From assembly GCA_033675265.1 (NCBI GenBank), contig JAUJYZ010000094.1:62001-126000 (forward strand): a stretch of 64,000 nucleotides of DNA, read 5' to 3'. Each line of letters starts with the position of its first letter. Positions within the stretch are counted from its first letter, which is position 1. The notes below the pieces were generated by a model, which was given only the letters and a program-made list of their open reading frames with translations, was not told where the DNA came from and made no database searches. This document shows positions 24,041 to 35,844 of this stretch, in pieces. The position numbers and the translations under genes are program-made. This DNA is from Actinostola sp. cb2023. Taxonomy: Eukaryota; Cnidaria; Anthozoa; Actiniaria; Actinostolidae.

Positions 24041-24808
24041 CATTTTTGACTGATTAGTCAGAAGTCCATGTACCGTCAACGACTGCTCTGGTTACAAGAC
24101 CAAGTACGCGCTCAACGACAGAACGACGTAGAGCGACGCGACGACCTCAGCCGAGACAGCAAAACCTGTCACTATTGTAGCGAGTTCGACTGGCTCACGG
24201 CATTGAGCAACAGCAACCTACGAATCTAACCCCAGTTCAAGTGCAGGAGGTAACGACCACCACTCCAGAGCTGTGAAACAGTACTAGTGTCAGCAAAACA
24301 AGCACAAGACAACAAGCAACTGTGAGTTATCTTTTCACTTTCTGTTTTCTGCTGTTGACATTGTAGTTAAGCAAGTTGTAAATTATTATAATTTTTTTTC
24401 TCTAATTATTATTATTTTTCTATTTCATTGCACATATATGCCTTCTTAATTGTTTTCTGTTTTCGTTAGATTGTGATGTTATCATAGATTTGACTAGAAT
24501 TGTGGTTCACTTTTGTCAGTATTATCACGTTGTGTTGCATAACACCTAATATTACATTCTCGTGAATATTGTACGAGCTCCTAACAATTACTGTTTGTCG
24601 TTTTCGTTTCTTTCTTTTTTTTTCGGCGACTGACAACCTGTCGCGCGAACGTATTCAGACCCGCGCAGTAACACGGAGCGCTCAACAATCGGGATTATAT
24701 TGTTCTGACTGCTCGACTGCTCAAGCAATTTCTAATCCCAATCTAATTGACACTCCGTCTCAGAGTAACGATATTCCAGATCAACAATCTTTCAATCCTG
24801 CAATCAAT
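24041..24808 (+). other. Retroelement 5' leader
   Basis: Sequence between the primer site and the first ATG of gag. An open frame runs into gag from 24569 without an ATG. GTGAGT near 24326 could be a splice donor, but no clear acceptor was found. Confidence 0.4.
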
Positions 24809-25918
24809 ATGAATGCGGACCAACTAGCCGAAATCCTTCATGGTTTTAGTGCTACTTTTGCCGCATCACAACAAGTCACTAATCAACAACTCGCTGCTTT
24901 ACTTAAAGAGAGCCATCCTCAGAGCTCAGGAGGCTATACCACCAAACCTCCAATCTTTCGTGGAGATGGTGTGGATGATGTCGATCAATTTCTCTCCTCG
25001 TTTGATCGCTATGCCAACTTCTTTTCTTGGCCAGCCGAGAAGCGTGTGAGAGCACTCCCGCTCAGTCTGGCAGGTCATGCCAATATTTGGTTTAACTCTC
25101 TGGATGACGGCGCTTATGAATCTTATGATGATTTAACAGCCTTACTTCGTAATCAATTCGATTCTAGTGCTGACAAATGGCTGTTACGACAACAACTGAC
25201 TCAAAGAAAACAGGGAGCTACCGAAACGGTCGCTGATTTTTCCGCGGATGTTCGACGTCAGTGTCAACGTTTACGCTTAGCCAAAATGGAGTGGCTACAT
25301 ATTCTGATTCAAGGACTACGCCCTGATATTCGTTCACACATTGTGTTACAACAACCTGACTCTTTTGAACAGGCTGAACGCATGGCGAAACTAAAGGAAG
25401 CAGTGTCTAAACCAGCCACGCAAGCTCCTTTGCCACAAGCTGTAGTCCAGGCATTGATATCACAGCTACAACCACAAAGGTCTCCTCAAGAGAAACCTGC
25501 AGCTGTAGCAGCGTTCACGGCTAATGCCAATTCCTTCGCCGCGCCTCCTAGGGAACAACCTCTCACTGAATCTTCAATTCGCGACATTATTCAACAGGAA
25601 TTGCGACAGGCCCTACGAGGTAATGCCAATATGAATCGAGGTTCTAGTTTTCCTCGATCAGACAACTTTCGCTACAACAGATCAAGCTACAATGGACGTA
25701 ACGATAATTCTTTCCGTAATAGGCGTACGCCCGAAGGCCACCCAATCTGTAACAATTGCAATCGCCAAGGACACACCAGCTATAACTGCCGCACAAAGAT
25801 GCAGCCGGAATGGGATCCACGGCTTCCTAGAGAGAACCGTAATTTGCCAAGAAACTCTCCTAGTGGGGCACCTACCTTACCTAATCAACAGCCCTCCCAT
25901 TATCAGCAGGAAAACTGA
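24809..25918 (+). CDS. Retroelement Gag (capsid/nucleocapsid)
   Basis: 369 residues from the first in-frame ATG. The middle (about residues 40-200) has the Ty3/Gypsy-type capsid pattern: PPIFRGDGVDDVDQFLSSFD, then a Trp-containing helix (HANIWFNSL) and DLTALLRNQF. The C-terminal part is basic and Arg/Asn-rich with a CCHC knuckle, CNNCNRQGHTSYNC (about residues 314-327), for binding RNA. Gag would assemble the particle and package RNA. The stop at 25916 lies in a 34-nt window where the -1 frame, which continues into the next ORF, is open, so the downstream protein is probably made by -1 frameshifting. The coding region looks intact. The frame stays open upstream to 24569, so an earlier non-ATG or spliced start cannot be excluded. 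Confidence 0.88.
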   Translation: MNADQLAEILHGFSATFAASQQVTNQQLAALLKESHPQSSGGYTTKPPIFRGDGVDDVDQFLSSFDRYANFFSWPAEKRVRALPLSLAGHANIWFNSLDDGAYESYDDLTALLRNQFDSSADKWLLRQQLTQRKQGATETVADFSADVRRQCQRLRLAKMEWLHILIQGLRPDIRSHIVLQQPDSFEQAERMAKLKEAVSKPATQAPLPQAVVQALISQLQPQRSPQEKPAAVAAFTANANSFAAPPREQPLTESSIRDIIQQELRQALRGNANMNRGSSFPRSDNFRYNRSSYNGRNDNSFRNRRTPEGHPICNNCNRQGHTSYNCRTKMQPEWDPRLPRENRNLPRNSPSGAPTLPNQQPSHYQQEN

Positions 25919-26025
25919 GCACGGTCCCTGCAGGTTTTCGGGAAAATGTAGGGGCCTTAGATGCTTGTAATCCATATTCTTATTCTTATGACAATTTCAC
26001 TACACTAGATGCACGTAATTTTGAC

Positions 26026-29000
26026 ATGTGTGTATTAGACACTAATGTTGTGCCACCGGGCGATGCTTCCCCATCACCTTCCACTAACTTCTCTCACAAT
26101 TCATCACTTAATGACTACGCTGGAGTCCCGACCAGTGTATGTAAACCTGAATGTTTATCATCTTTTCACGAACCTACGACATGTAGTGCAAATGGTAATT
26201 CAGATGTAAACACACCTATTGTTCAACAATCACCGATTAATTGTTCTATTGAAATAACGAGTGAGCACATTACAATGAAACCATATCCAAATAATGATGA
26301 TCATATTAGTAGCCAGTGCACAAACACTGACGCAAATGCAGATTCTAATAATGAATCTTGCCAAGTTGAAACGCCAAATAAAGAGCCAATTATAGAAACC
26401 ATAAAACAAGATACGGAGCCAATCATAGAATCGCTCCCTGAGCCTCACGCCGTCAATGAAGACACGGCCAATAGTGAAAGTAAATCAACAATCGAAGAAT
26501 TAAAAGAAGTTCTAGATGAACAAATTTCATATCCATTGACTCACTTTAGTCACAAGAGGCCATGCGAAGAAAGTACTTCAAGTGAAACCAATGGGACGCA
26601 CAACCCAAATAATGACCGAAAAAGTATTAAACATACAGGCTCTGATCATGAAACAAATACAAAGTTAATAGAAAACTATGCTAACTTGCATAATGAGATG
26701 GATAATACAAACAGAAAGCCTATTCCTGATGATATGGAGACGAAAGCGAACTCAAAGATAATGAATAGTACATCAATAGAAGCTCAACCACCTAGCTCAA
26801 TAGAAGTACCTAGCATCACTATAGAATCTGCACATGAAGTGACACCTCTTCACGGTTCAAACACCATTAACGACTCACGATCTATCACATGTATACCGTT
26901 AATTCACAAATCTAATAATACCTATGTTAAAGGACTCATAGAAGGCTTACCTGTCTTCTGCCTAGTCGACACTGGTGCTTCCATGTCTATTATAAGTTCC
27001 AACTTTTGGCTGAGCTCCAATGAGCTATCCAAGTTATCCTTGCTTGCTAAAGATATTGATTTGCATGCCCGAATAGTTAAGGGCGCTTCTCTTCAAATCA
27101 TGGGAAAACTTGATGTTACGTTCTCCTTGGGAGACAGTAATTGTCCTTTCCAACCATATGTTGTTGAGAACTTTGTACATGATGTTCTTATTGGACGTGA
27201 TTTCCTCCAATACTTTAACTCTAAGATAGACTTTCAGAACGGAACACTAGAAATGACGGCACGACCGTTTAATCCGTCAGGTTTGATTGACAATGATACT
27301 ACTCAACCAGAATACGTTGATGAAGAAGATACTGATTATCCAAGAAAATACGCACAATGCGATGTGTGTTATCCTTCAAACGATGTCAACTGTGACATTG
27401 AACAGTCATTCAACTACAAAGATGATGATGATGATGTTTATGTTGTTGCCACTATAACCGATCATGTCTATCCATGCCAGAAACCAGAAGGTAATCCCAA
27501 GGTTCATTTGCATGATAATGACGAATGTGACGCTTTGTTAGTCTCACAATTAGTACCAGATGGATCAGTAGATGCACCATCCAAGTCATTACACTTGCCT
27601 AACGCAGATTTAGACAATGTGCAAGAAGTGACACCTACTGATAGCCCACCGCCTAACGTAGATTTCGAGAATACGAAGGAGATAATCCCAACTGATAGTC
27701 TTCTTCCCAGTAGACTAGACTCGCAGACTGATAAGAAGAAAGACTGCCATTTCAATTCACTCCTAGAATGCATCTGTCATTTCACCGCTATTAATAACCG
27801 CGCATTTTCATCCATTTTGCGTTTAAATGAAATTCAAGGAATGTTCAGTCAACTCGCACGATTACGACAGAAGGAACTGGTGGGATACGCCCATTTCCCT
27901 CCTTTCCTTATGCAACGACTGTCTAAGAAACTCCAGGAAGATCCATCTATGAGTTTTAGTTCACAAATTCTCAATGATGGATTCCCTCTTCTAGTCAATT
28001 CAATGGTTGACATCGAACACTTTAGCAATAGACTTGACCTTAGTATATTAATCACAGTACCTGAACTAGCAACTGACGAGGCCCTCTGTTCGGTTGAATA
28101 TTTAACACCTGTAAAGTACAATGCCTCGGGTATTTGTTATACGGTTCCCAACCTAACAGACGACCTCGCCTTGATAACTTGCTCTAATACAAAAACAATA
28201 GTCAAAGCAGATTCCCTAGCTAAGTGTTTTCAGCAGGATAACTCTCTACTCTGCCCACAACACATCCTCCGCCCTGTGCACGATTTGGAATGGTTAGGTC
28301 TACCTTGGAATGCCAAGTCTCACATGACCTTTCCTCGCCACCATCAACCAGCTATGGACTGTTCTCATTTCATTCCTCTACTACACCTTGGTGGCCGCTC
28401 CTACCTCAGCACTACCACTGGTCGCTTACAACTCAATGTTGGTTCCATTGAACTTGCTCCCTTGATGATCTATCATTTCCCATGTAACGTCACCTTTTGG
28501 GGTGTGCAAACTGGTTTGTCCCACTGCCCTCAGCGCATCGAAATTTCAGTGCCAATTTTGCAACCAGACCAAATCCAGTATGTGCCTTGGATATCCGCTG
28601 CACATCACGATACTCTACAATTGCCATACCGGCAAATGCAAATACCACCTCCACTTCAGATGAACAAGACTACCTTACAGCACCTGGATCAAACATATCG
28701 CCTCTTAGACGGACAACTGACTAATCAAATCAACCTTGTCCGCAAAAACATTAAGAAGATCCATGACGCTAAGGTTACTACAACTGCTGAAGTATGTGCG
28801 TACTTGGGACTGACCATAGCTACCCTCTACAGCATCTTGTTCCTCATACTATTTTGCCGATGTCGTCATCGATTCAGATACCACTTTATACCTGTACCTG
28901 AACCACGAGAATCGACGCAGGCACCCATGGAATTGATTGTTGTGAATGGCAACCCAGACAACTGCATCGCCTGTGATAAGACCATTGAACAAACGCAAGT

Positions 29001-29112
29001 GACAAAACTCCCTACAAAACTGTATATAGACAATGATTTGGACAATTATTTGAACTTTACCTGCTCATCAATGTATTGGAATGCCAATCCTGAATACGAG
29101 CTAAGTAATTAA
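26026..29112 (+). CDS. Retroelement protease / env-like fused ORF
   Basis: 1028 residues from the ATG; the frame is open back to 25885 in the -1 frame of gag. Residues 1-290 are low-complexity (Asn, Ser, Thr, Glu). At about 300-410 is a retroviral-type aspartyl protease: catalytic LVDTGAS (Asp315) and the closing VLIGRDFLQ. An acidic linker with an imperfect internal repeat follows (VTPTDSPPPNVDFEN / IPTDSLLPSRLD). From about 585 the sequence is Cys-containing, with a single membrane helix near 924-945 (AYLGLTIATLYSILFLILF) and a short basic tail. This resembles the C-terminal part of F-type envelope proteins of errantivirus-like elements; I infer env-like from layout and Cys pattern only. 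The polymerase segment expected between protease and env is absent, yet the frame is continuous. The stop codon TAA is formed by the TTAA where a foldback element inserted. Confidence 0.75.
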   Translation: MCVLDTNVVPPGDASPSPSTNFSHNSSLNDYAGVPTSVCKPECLSSFHEPTTCSANGNSDVNTPIVQQSPINCSIEITSEHITMKPYPNNDDHISSQCTNTDANADSNNESCQVETPNKEPIIETIKQDTEPIIESLPEPHAVNEDTANSESKSTIEELKEVLDEQISYPLTHFSHKRPCEESTSSETNGTHNPNNDRKSIKHTGSDHETNTKLIENYANLHNEMDNTNRKPIPDDMETKANSKIMNSTSIEAQPPSSIEVPSITIESAHEVTPLHGSNTINDSRSITCIPLIHKSNNTYVKGLIEGLPVFCLVDTGASMSIISSNFWLSSNELSKLSLLAKDIDLHARIVKGASLQIMGKLDVTFSLGDSNCPFQPYVVENFVHDVLIGRDFLQYFNSKIDFQNGTLEMTARPFNPSGLIDNDTTQPEYVDEEDTDYPRKYAQCDVCYPSNDVNCDIEQSFNYKDDDDDVYVVATITDHVYPCQKPEGNPKVHLHDNDECDALLVSQLVPDGSVDAPSKSLHLPNADLDNVQEVTPTDSPPPNVDFENTKEIIPTDSLLPSRLDSQTDKKKDCHFNSLLECICHFTAINNRAFSSILRLNEIQGMFSQLARLRQKELVGYAHFPPFLMQRLSKKLQEDPSMSFSSQILNDGFPLLVNSMVDIEHFSNRLDLSILITVPELATDEALCSVEYLTPVKYNASGICYTVPNLTDDLALITCSNTKTIVKADSLAKCFQQDNSLLCPQHILRPVHDLEWLGLPWNAKSHMTFPRHHQPAMDCSHFIPLLHLGGRSYLSTTTGRLQLNVGSIELAPLMIYHFPCNVTFWGVQTGLSHCPQRIEISVPILQPDQIQYVPWISAAHHDTLQLPYRQMQIPPPLQMNKTTLQHLDQTYRLLDGQLTNQINLVRKNIKKIHDAKVTTTAEVCAYLGLTIATLYSILFLILFCRCRHRFRYHFIPVPEPRESTQAPMELIVVNGNPDNCIACDKTIEQTQVTKLPTKLYIDNDLDNYLNFTCSSMYWNANPEYELSN

Positions 29113-32100
29113 GACTGTGTTTGGGATAGGACCAGGCAGGTGTGCTACATGCCATCTCACCGATTTCCACGAAACTTGGCACAGTGAAAGGGTTCATCCC
29201 AAAACTCAAATAGCCAAAAGGGCTTAGAATTTGGATATATTCCGGGGGGACTACGCCACCCCCCTGGTTTTGGGGCTGAAATCTCAAATTTCCACCCAGA
29301 AAAGGTAGAGAAGTACAAAGCTCTCCTGCTCGCAAACGCCAGCGGATTTTATTGTCCCTTTGCAAGAGCAATTGTACATCCTTCCTAAGTTCACAACAGA
29401 AAGTTTGAGTCATGTGAATGATTTCTTGTCAATCATCCTAAGTTAATGATTAACGAGGTAATTGGCTAATTTCAAAAATGCTAAAATTAAGGGTATTTGA
29501 AGCCAAATATCTCCAATGCGCATCCTTACATTGAAAGGCTAATACTGTCACAGTAAAGAACTACCCTTGGGCAACAAAAATCAAGAAAAACATTTTTGGG
29601 CTCTGAAATATTTTTTGCACAAGCACCGTTCAAAGTATGAATATAGCAAAGGCGATTTTGACTGATGTGGTTCCTTCAACGAAGGCAAAACAAACGATTG
29701 TAGGTTTGTACACGTATTTACCTCATGCGATTCCTAAATATATAACTCGTTTAACTCTACTGAAGACTCCAGAGGCCAAGGATTTCAGAATTTGACGTCG
29801 AATCTGTGAGAAATCCGAAGCCAAAACATTGTATGGAGCACTGAATGGCATCAAGAAAACGATCGATATTCCCAAAAGAACTCAAGCGAACAGAACAAAA
29901 CTAAGGAATACGGCACAGTATACTCACATGATTCCTTGTTTTATTTATTTTGTTCTTGAGCTCGAAACCATCGTTTGTTGACATATTGAATGTTGATCGT
30001 AATGATTACATAATAACATTCCCGCGTTGGACACATCTGACTCGTGATTCAACAGGGCAATTTCGCTCTAAATAGTCTCTAGTATCCATTATTTGACATG
30101 ATTCCAAGATATATCAGGATAAAAGGATATTGTTAATCTTCCTTTTTGAAGAACTATCGCTAAAACGGCTCCCAAAATGAATTTTATCCTGCGAAGCAAC
30201 ATGACATTTGGCGCCAAAATGCGAGCCTTCACTATCGTGGCCAGCGGATACACAGGGATCCCGACTAAGGTTTTGTGTCATCACGGCAGTTTAAGGGTGT
30301 CTCAAAGTAGGTTTTACTGACCACACTTCCACTTTTCATTCGGCACATTGATAGACTTATCCTAGACCGATCAAAACGACCTTGGCAACGATAAAACTGA
30401 GATTGTTGAAATCAGTTTTTTCTAAAATTTCTCAAGATTTCGATGATCTCTATACAAGCAATTATATGCGTGATAAACTACATACACAGCATTCACACTG
30501 TTTGATCAGAGCGATTTTGAATATAATTCGCATAAACATTATTTATGCGAATTATTCAAAAAGTTTGAATTTTTATTTAAAATGTATAGTTGCATGAGTA
30601 TGGCCTCCTTGGAAGAGAGCGATGCGATGGCATTGATCATAGTGTTTGACTTAGTGGGGCTTGTAGCATTTATACCTGACATATATAGGGGTGCCTGACA
30701 TATATAGGGGCGATGGGGAGGAGAGGGGTAGTAATCAAAATATGTTGACTGAATATAGGGGCCCCCGACATATAGGGGCGATGGGGAGGGGCGGTAATCA
30801 AACGACGTTGCCTGACATATAGGGGCGATGGGGAGGAGAGGGGTGGTAATCAAAATATGTTGACTGAATATAGGGGCGCCTGACATATAGGGGCGATGGG
30901 GAGGGGTGGTAATCAAACAACGTTTGCCTGACAATAATAGGGACGATGGGGAGGGGAGGGGAGGGGTGGTCATCAAACTATGTTACCTGTCATATAGGGG
31001 CGATGGGGAGGAGAAGGGTGGTAACAAACATTGTTGCCTGAAATATAGGGTCGCCAGACATATAGAGGGGCGATGGGGAGGGGTGGTGGTCATCAAACTA
31101 TGTTACCTGACATTTAGGGGCACCTGTCATATAGGGGGGCGATGGGGAGGGGTGGTCATCAAACTATGTTACCTGACACATAGGGGCGATGGGGAGGGGA
31201 CGGGTGGTAATCAAACTATGTTGCCTGACACATAAGGTCGATCGCCTGACATATAGGGGCGATAGGGAGGGGAGGGGTGGGGTGGTAATAAAACTACGTT
31301 ACCTGACAAATAGGGGCGATAGGAAGGGGAGAGGTGGTAATCAAGCTATGTTGCCTGACACATAGGGGCACCTGACATATAGGGGCGATGGGGAGGAGAG
31401 GAGTGGAAATCAAACTACATTGCCTGACATATAGGGGCGATGGGGAAGGGTGGTAACTCAAACTGCGTTACCTGACATATAGGGGCGCCTGACAAATAGG
31501 TGCGATGGGGAGGAGAGGGGTGGTCATCAAACTACGTTACCTGACATATAGGGGCAATGGAGAAGGGTGGAAATCAAACTACGTTACCTGACATATAGGG
31601 GCACCTGACATATAGGGGCGTCTGACATATAGGGGAGAAGGGGAGGGTAGGGGTGGTACTCAAACTACGTTGCCTGACAAATAGGGGCACCTGACATATA
31701 GGGGCGATGGAGAGGAGAGGGGTGGTAATCAAAATACGTCACCTGACATATAGGGGCGATGGAGAGGAGAGGGGTGGTAATCAAACTACGTCACCTGACA
31801 TATAGGGGCGATGGAGAGGAGAGGGGTGGTAATCAAACTACTTTACCTGACATATAGGGGCACCTGACATATAGGGGCGATGGGAAGGGGAGGGGTGGTC
31901 ATCAAACTACGTTACCTGACATATAGGGGCACCTGACATATAGGGGCGATGGGGAGGAGAGGGGTGGTCATCAAACTACGTTACCTGACATATAGGGGCA
32001 ATGGAGAAGGGTGGAAATCAAACTACGTTACCTGACATATAGGGGCACCTGACATATAGGGGCGATGGGGAGGAGAGGGGTAGTCATCAAACTACGCTAC

Positions 32101-34640
32101 CTGACATATAGGAGCAATGGGGAAGGGTGGAAATAAAACTACGCTACCTGACATATAGGGGCGCCTGACATATAGGGGCACCTGACATATAGGGGCGATG
32201 GGGAGGAGAGGGGTGGTCATCAAACTATCATCAAACTACGCTACCTGACATAGGGACAATAGGGAAGGGTGGAAATCAAACTACGCTACCTGACATATAG
32301 GGGCGCCTGACATATAGGGGCGCCTGACAAATAGGGGCGATGGGGAGGGGAGGGGTGGTCATCAAACTACGTTACCTGACATATAGGGGCAATGGGGAAG
32401 GGTGGAAATCAAACTACGCTACCTGACATATAGGGGCGCCTGACATATAGGGGCGCCTGACAAATAGGGGCGATGGGGAGGGGAGGGGTGGTACTCAAAC
32501 TACGTTACCTGACATATAGGGGCACCTGACATATAGGGGCGATGGAGAGGAGAGGGGTGGTAATCAAACTACGTTACCTGACATATAGGGGCGATGGGGA
32601 GGAGAGGGCTGGTCATCAAACTACATTACCTGACATATAGGGGCACCTGCCAGGGGCGATGGGGAGGAGGGGTGGTCATCAAACTACGTTACCTGACATA
32701 TAGGGGCGCCTGACATATAGGGGCGATGGGAAGGGGAGGTGTGGTAAACAAACCATGTTACCTGACAAATAGGGGAGATGGGGAGGGGCGGTCATCAAAC
32801 TACGTTACCTGACATATAGGGACGCCTGGCAGATAGGGGCTATGGGAAGGGGAGGGGTGGTAAACAAACCATGTTACCTGACAAATAGGGGCGATGGGGA
32901 GGGGTGGTCATCAAACTACGTTACCACGAACTACGTTACCTGATATGTAGGGGCGCCTGATATATAGGGGCGATAGGGAGGAGAGGGGTGGAAATCAACG
33001 TTGCCCGATTACCTCTCCTTCCCTCCCCATCGCACCTATTTGTCAGGCGCCCCTATATGTCAGGCAAACGTTGTTTGATTAGCACCCCTCCCCATCGCCC
33101 CTATATGTCAGGCACCCCTATATATGTCATCTTCCAAGGAAACTATACCATCAAGGTCAAACTCATGCAACTATACATTTTAAATAAAAATTCAAACTTT
33201 TTGAATAATTCGCATAAATAACTTTATGCGAATTATATTCAAAATCGCTCTGATCAAACAGTGTGAATGCTGTCTCAGCTGCTTTGCCTTAGTATGTAGT
33301 TTATCACGCATATAATCGCTTGTCTAGAGATCATCGAAATCTTGAGAAATTTTAGAAAAACTGATTTCAACAATATTTTTTATCGTTGCCAAGGTCGTTT
33401 TGATCGGTCTAGGATAAGTCTATCAATGTGCCGAATGAAAAGTGGAAGTGTGGTCAGTAAAACCTACTTTGAGACACCCTTAAACTGCCGTGATACCACA
33501 CAAAACCTTAGACGGGATCCCTGTGTATCCGCTGGCCACGATTGTGAAGGCTCACATTTTGGCGCCAAATGTCATTTGGGGCGCCGTTTGAGCGATAGTT
33601 CTTGAAGAAGGAAGATTAACAATTTCCTTTTATCCTGATATATCTTGGAATCGTGTCAAATAATGGATACTAGAGACTATTTAGAGCGAAATTGCCCTGT
33701 TGAATCACGAGTCAGATGTGTCCAACGCGGGAATGTTATTATGTAATCGCTACGATCAACATGCAATATGTCAACAAACAATGGTTTCGAGCTCAAGAAC
33801 AAAATAAATAAAACAAGGAATCATGTGAGTATACTGTGCCGCATTCCTTAGTTTTGTACTGTTCGCTTGAGTTCTTTTGGGAATATCGATCGTTTTCTTG
33901 ATGCCATTCAGTGCTCCATACAATGTTTTGGCTCCGGATTTCTCACAGATTCGACGTCAAATTCTGAAATCCTTGGCCTCTCGAGTCTTCAGTAGAGTTA
34001 AACGAGTTATATATTTAGGAATCGCATGAGGTAAATACGTGTACAAACCTACAATCGTTTGTTTTGCCTTCGTTGAAGGAACCACATCAGTCACAATCGC
34101 CTTTGTTATATTCATACTTTGAACGGTGCTTGTGCAAAAAATATTTCAGAGCCCAAAAATGTTTCTCTTGATTTTTGTTGCCCAAGGGTAGTTCTTTACT
34201 GTGACAGTATTAGCCTTTCAATGTAAGGATGCGCATTGGAGATATTTGGCTTCAAATACCCTTAATTTTAGCGTTTTTGAAATTAGCCAATTACCTCGTT
34301 AATCATTAACTTAGGATGATTGACAAGAAATCATTCACATGACTCAAACTTTCTGTTGTGAACTTAGGAAGGATGTGCAATTGCTCTTGCAAAGGGACAA
34401 TAAAATCCGCTGGCGTTTGCGAGCAGGAGAGCTTTGTACTTCTCTACCTTTTCTGGGTGGAAATTTGAGATTTCAGCCCCAAAACCAGGGGGGGTGGTCT
34501 AGTCCCCCCGGAATATATCCAAATTCTAAGCCCTTTTGGCTATTTGAGTTTTGGGATGAACCCTTTCACTGTGCCTAGTTTCGTGGAAATCGGTGAGATG
34601 GCATGTAGCACACCTGCCTGGTCCTATCCCAAACACAGTC
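29113..34640. mobile_element. Foldback element 1 at TTAA (5.5 kb)
   Basis: Long inverted arms (29113-30615 and about 33131-34640), nearly identical, begin GACTGTGTTTGGGATAGG. TTAA flanks both sides (29109-29112 and 34641-34644). TTAA use is known for piggyBac and Kolobok transposases; these ends do not look like classic piggyBac CCC ends. There is no transposase. The centre is a G-rich satellite. It is nested in the LTR element, directly at the stop codon of its last ORF. Confidence 0.9.
30655..33125. repeat. G-rich satellite in the foldback centre
   Basis: Dozens of variable units built from ACCTGACATATAGGGGCG, ATGGGGAGGAGAGGGGTGG and TCATCAAACTACGTT. Unit length varies because the short CCTGACATATAGGGGCG part is sometimes duplicated. 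Runs of GGGG on the + strand could form G-quadruplexes. The last about 110 bp (33010-33125) are inverted relative to the rest. Confidence 0.9.
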
Positions 34641-34644
34641 TTAA

Positions 34645-35069
34645 TACGTTTATTACTCCATTTATATTTGTAATAGTAGTAATCTGTGTGACGGCATACC
34701 GCACCAGATACGTTTTAAGTATAACTTTTGTATGTCGACCCCTGGAGTGTGCATTTGTTCACACCGTTCCAGTTATATGGGTTGGTCGACCCAGGCGAGA
34801 ACTACTTAGTGCAGCTTATTAGCGTAACTATAGAGGTAGACTTGGTTAGGAAAATACTGATAGCGACAAGATAGACTCATTTATCGCAACGTATAACCTA
34901 GTTTTTCGCGCTTATACGTGCGCACATGTTTGTTTACTTACATTTGTATATTCACCAATATTTTCATTAACTTTTGCTTTTTATTGCTCATTCAGCACTA
35001 TGTTTCTTCATGCCCTGACTTATCTTTCTTTGTCCACTCGAGGACGAGTGCTTCGAAGGGAGGGAGTCA
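34645..35069 (+). other. Retroelement 3' untranslated region and polypurine tract
   Basis: Non-coding stretch between the foldback element and the right LTR. It ends with the purine tract GAAGGGAGGGAGTCA next to the LTR start, the normal place for plus-strand priming. Confidence 0.65.
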
Positions 35070-35844
35070 TGTTACGAAGCAAAAGTGCAGTTCAGTTAAT
35101 CTTTACTTAGTTTATGATTTAATTAGTTTAAACCATTTAATTAACTTTACGTTACCAAGCGGCTTGACCATTGAAGTACAATACGGCCAGTAAGCGATAC
35201 ATATGTACTGGCACACTTCTTTTGTACAGTGTACAAGTTTTGATAGCATAAGCAAATCTATTTCTTTTGTTAGTTAACCTCCTTTTGTTAACTAAGGATT
35301 AAAGGATTTAATAGTTACTTGTAAACACCTGGATTAGTTTCGTAATAACGAAGTTGTTTACGAATGCTGCTAACTCCTTTCTCTGGATGAATATTATTCC
35401 ACTGCGTCATCGTATGATTCGAACTCGTAAAACTACAACAAGCAGCGACCTTGTTGGAAGACTTTTACATGGTCGCGTGCCTTGTAGGCTTATCTATTTA
35501 ATTACTTAAGTATCCAAGTAATCTACTCGATAACTTTAGTAGTAATTTTACGTCTTATACTCAAATGTGTACAGCAAAGTACAAGCTCATTACATCTTAG
35601 CAACCAATAGTATTCTAGGATGATGGCACGTGCACACTAGATTACGTAGCTAAATTAGTATGCAAGCGGTCACTATAAAACCCCTTGCACTGTAGAATCC
35701 ACAGAGAACAATGTAAAACCTTGAGAGAAGAGCAACAGTAAAAGCTGATCAAACAACTTGAAGTTGAAGTCCATTTTATTGAGTGCCAGCTTCGTGAGGA
35801 AGCCTCTTGATTGTGACCGTCTTTCCCCCAAAGACGCGCTTACA
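35070..35844 (+). repeat. Right LTR
   Basis: 775 bp, nearly identical to the left LTR; TATA box at 35673-35680. It is followed by TAAG (35845-35848) and the interrupted GTPase gene. Confidence 0.92.

Larger units (their letters stand above)
23240..35844 (+). mobile_element. LTR retroelement with gag, protease and env-like regions, no polymerase
   Basis: LTRs at 23240-24018 and 35070-35844 begin TGTTACG and end CTTACA and are almost identical. I see one substitution (GCGGTACAT against GCGATACAT) and a 4-bp indel near the end, so the insertion is young. TAAG (23236-23239 and 35845-35848) is duplicated at the target. A TGG primer-site-like start follows the left LTR and a purine tract (GAAGGGAGGGAGTCA) precedes the right LTR. 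Gag with a zinc knuckle and a second frame with a retroviral-type protease suggest the Gypsy/Ty3 group. The usual reverse transcriptase, RNase H and integrase are absent everywhere between the LTRs. A foldback element sits at 29113-34640; without it the retroelement would be about 7.1 kb. Confidence 0.92.

Noticed and set aside
30539..31235. 145- and 109-residue Pro/Gly-rich frames
   Set aside because: Translations of the G-rich satellite in foldback element 1.
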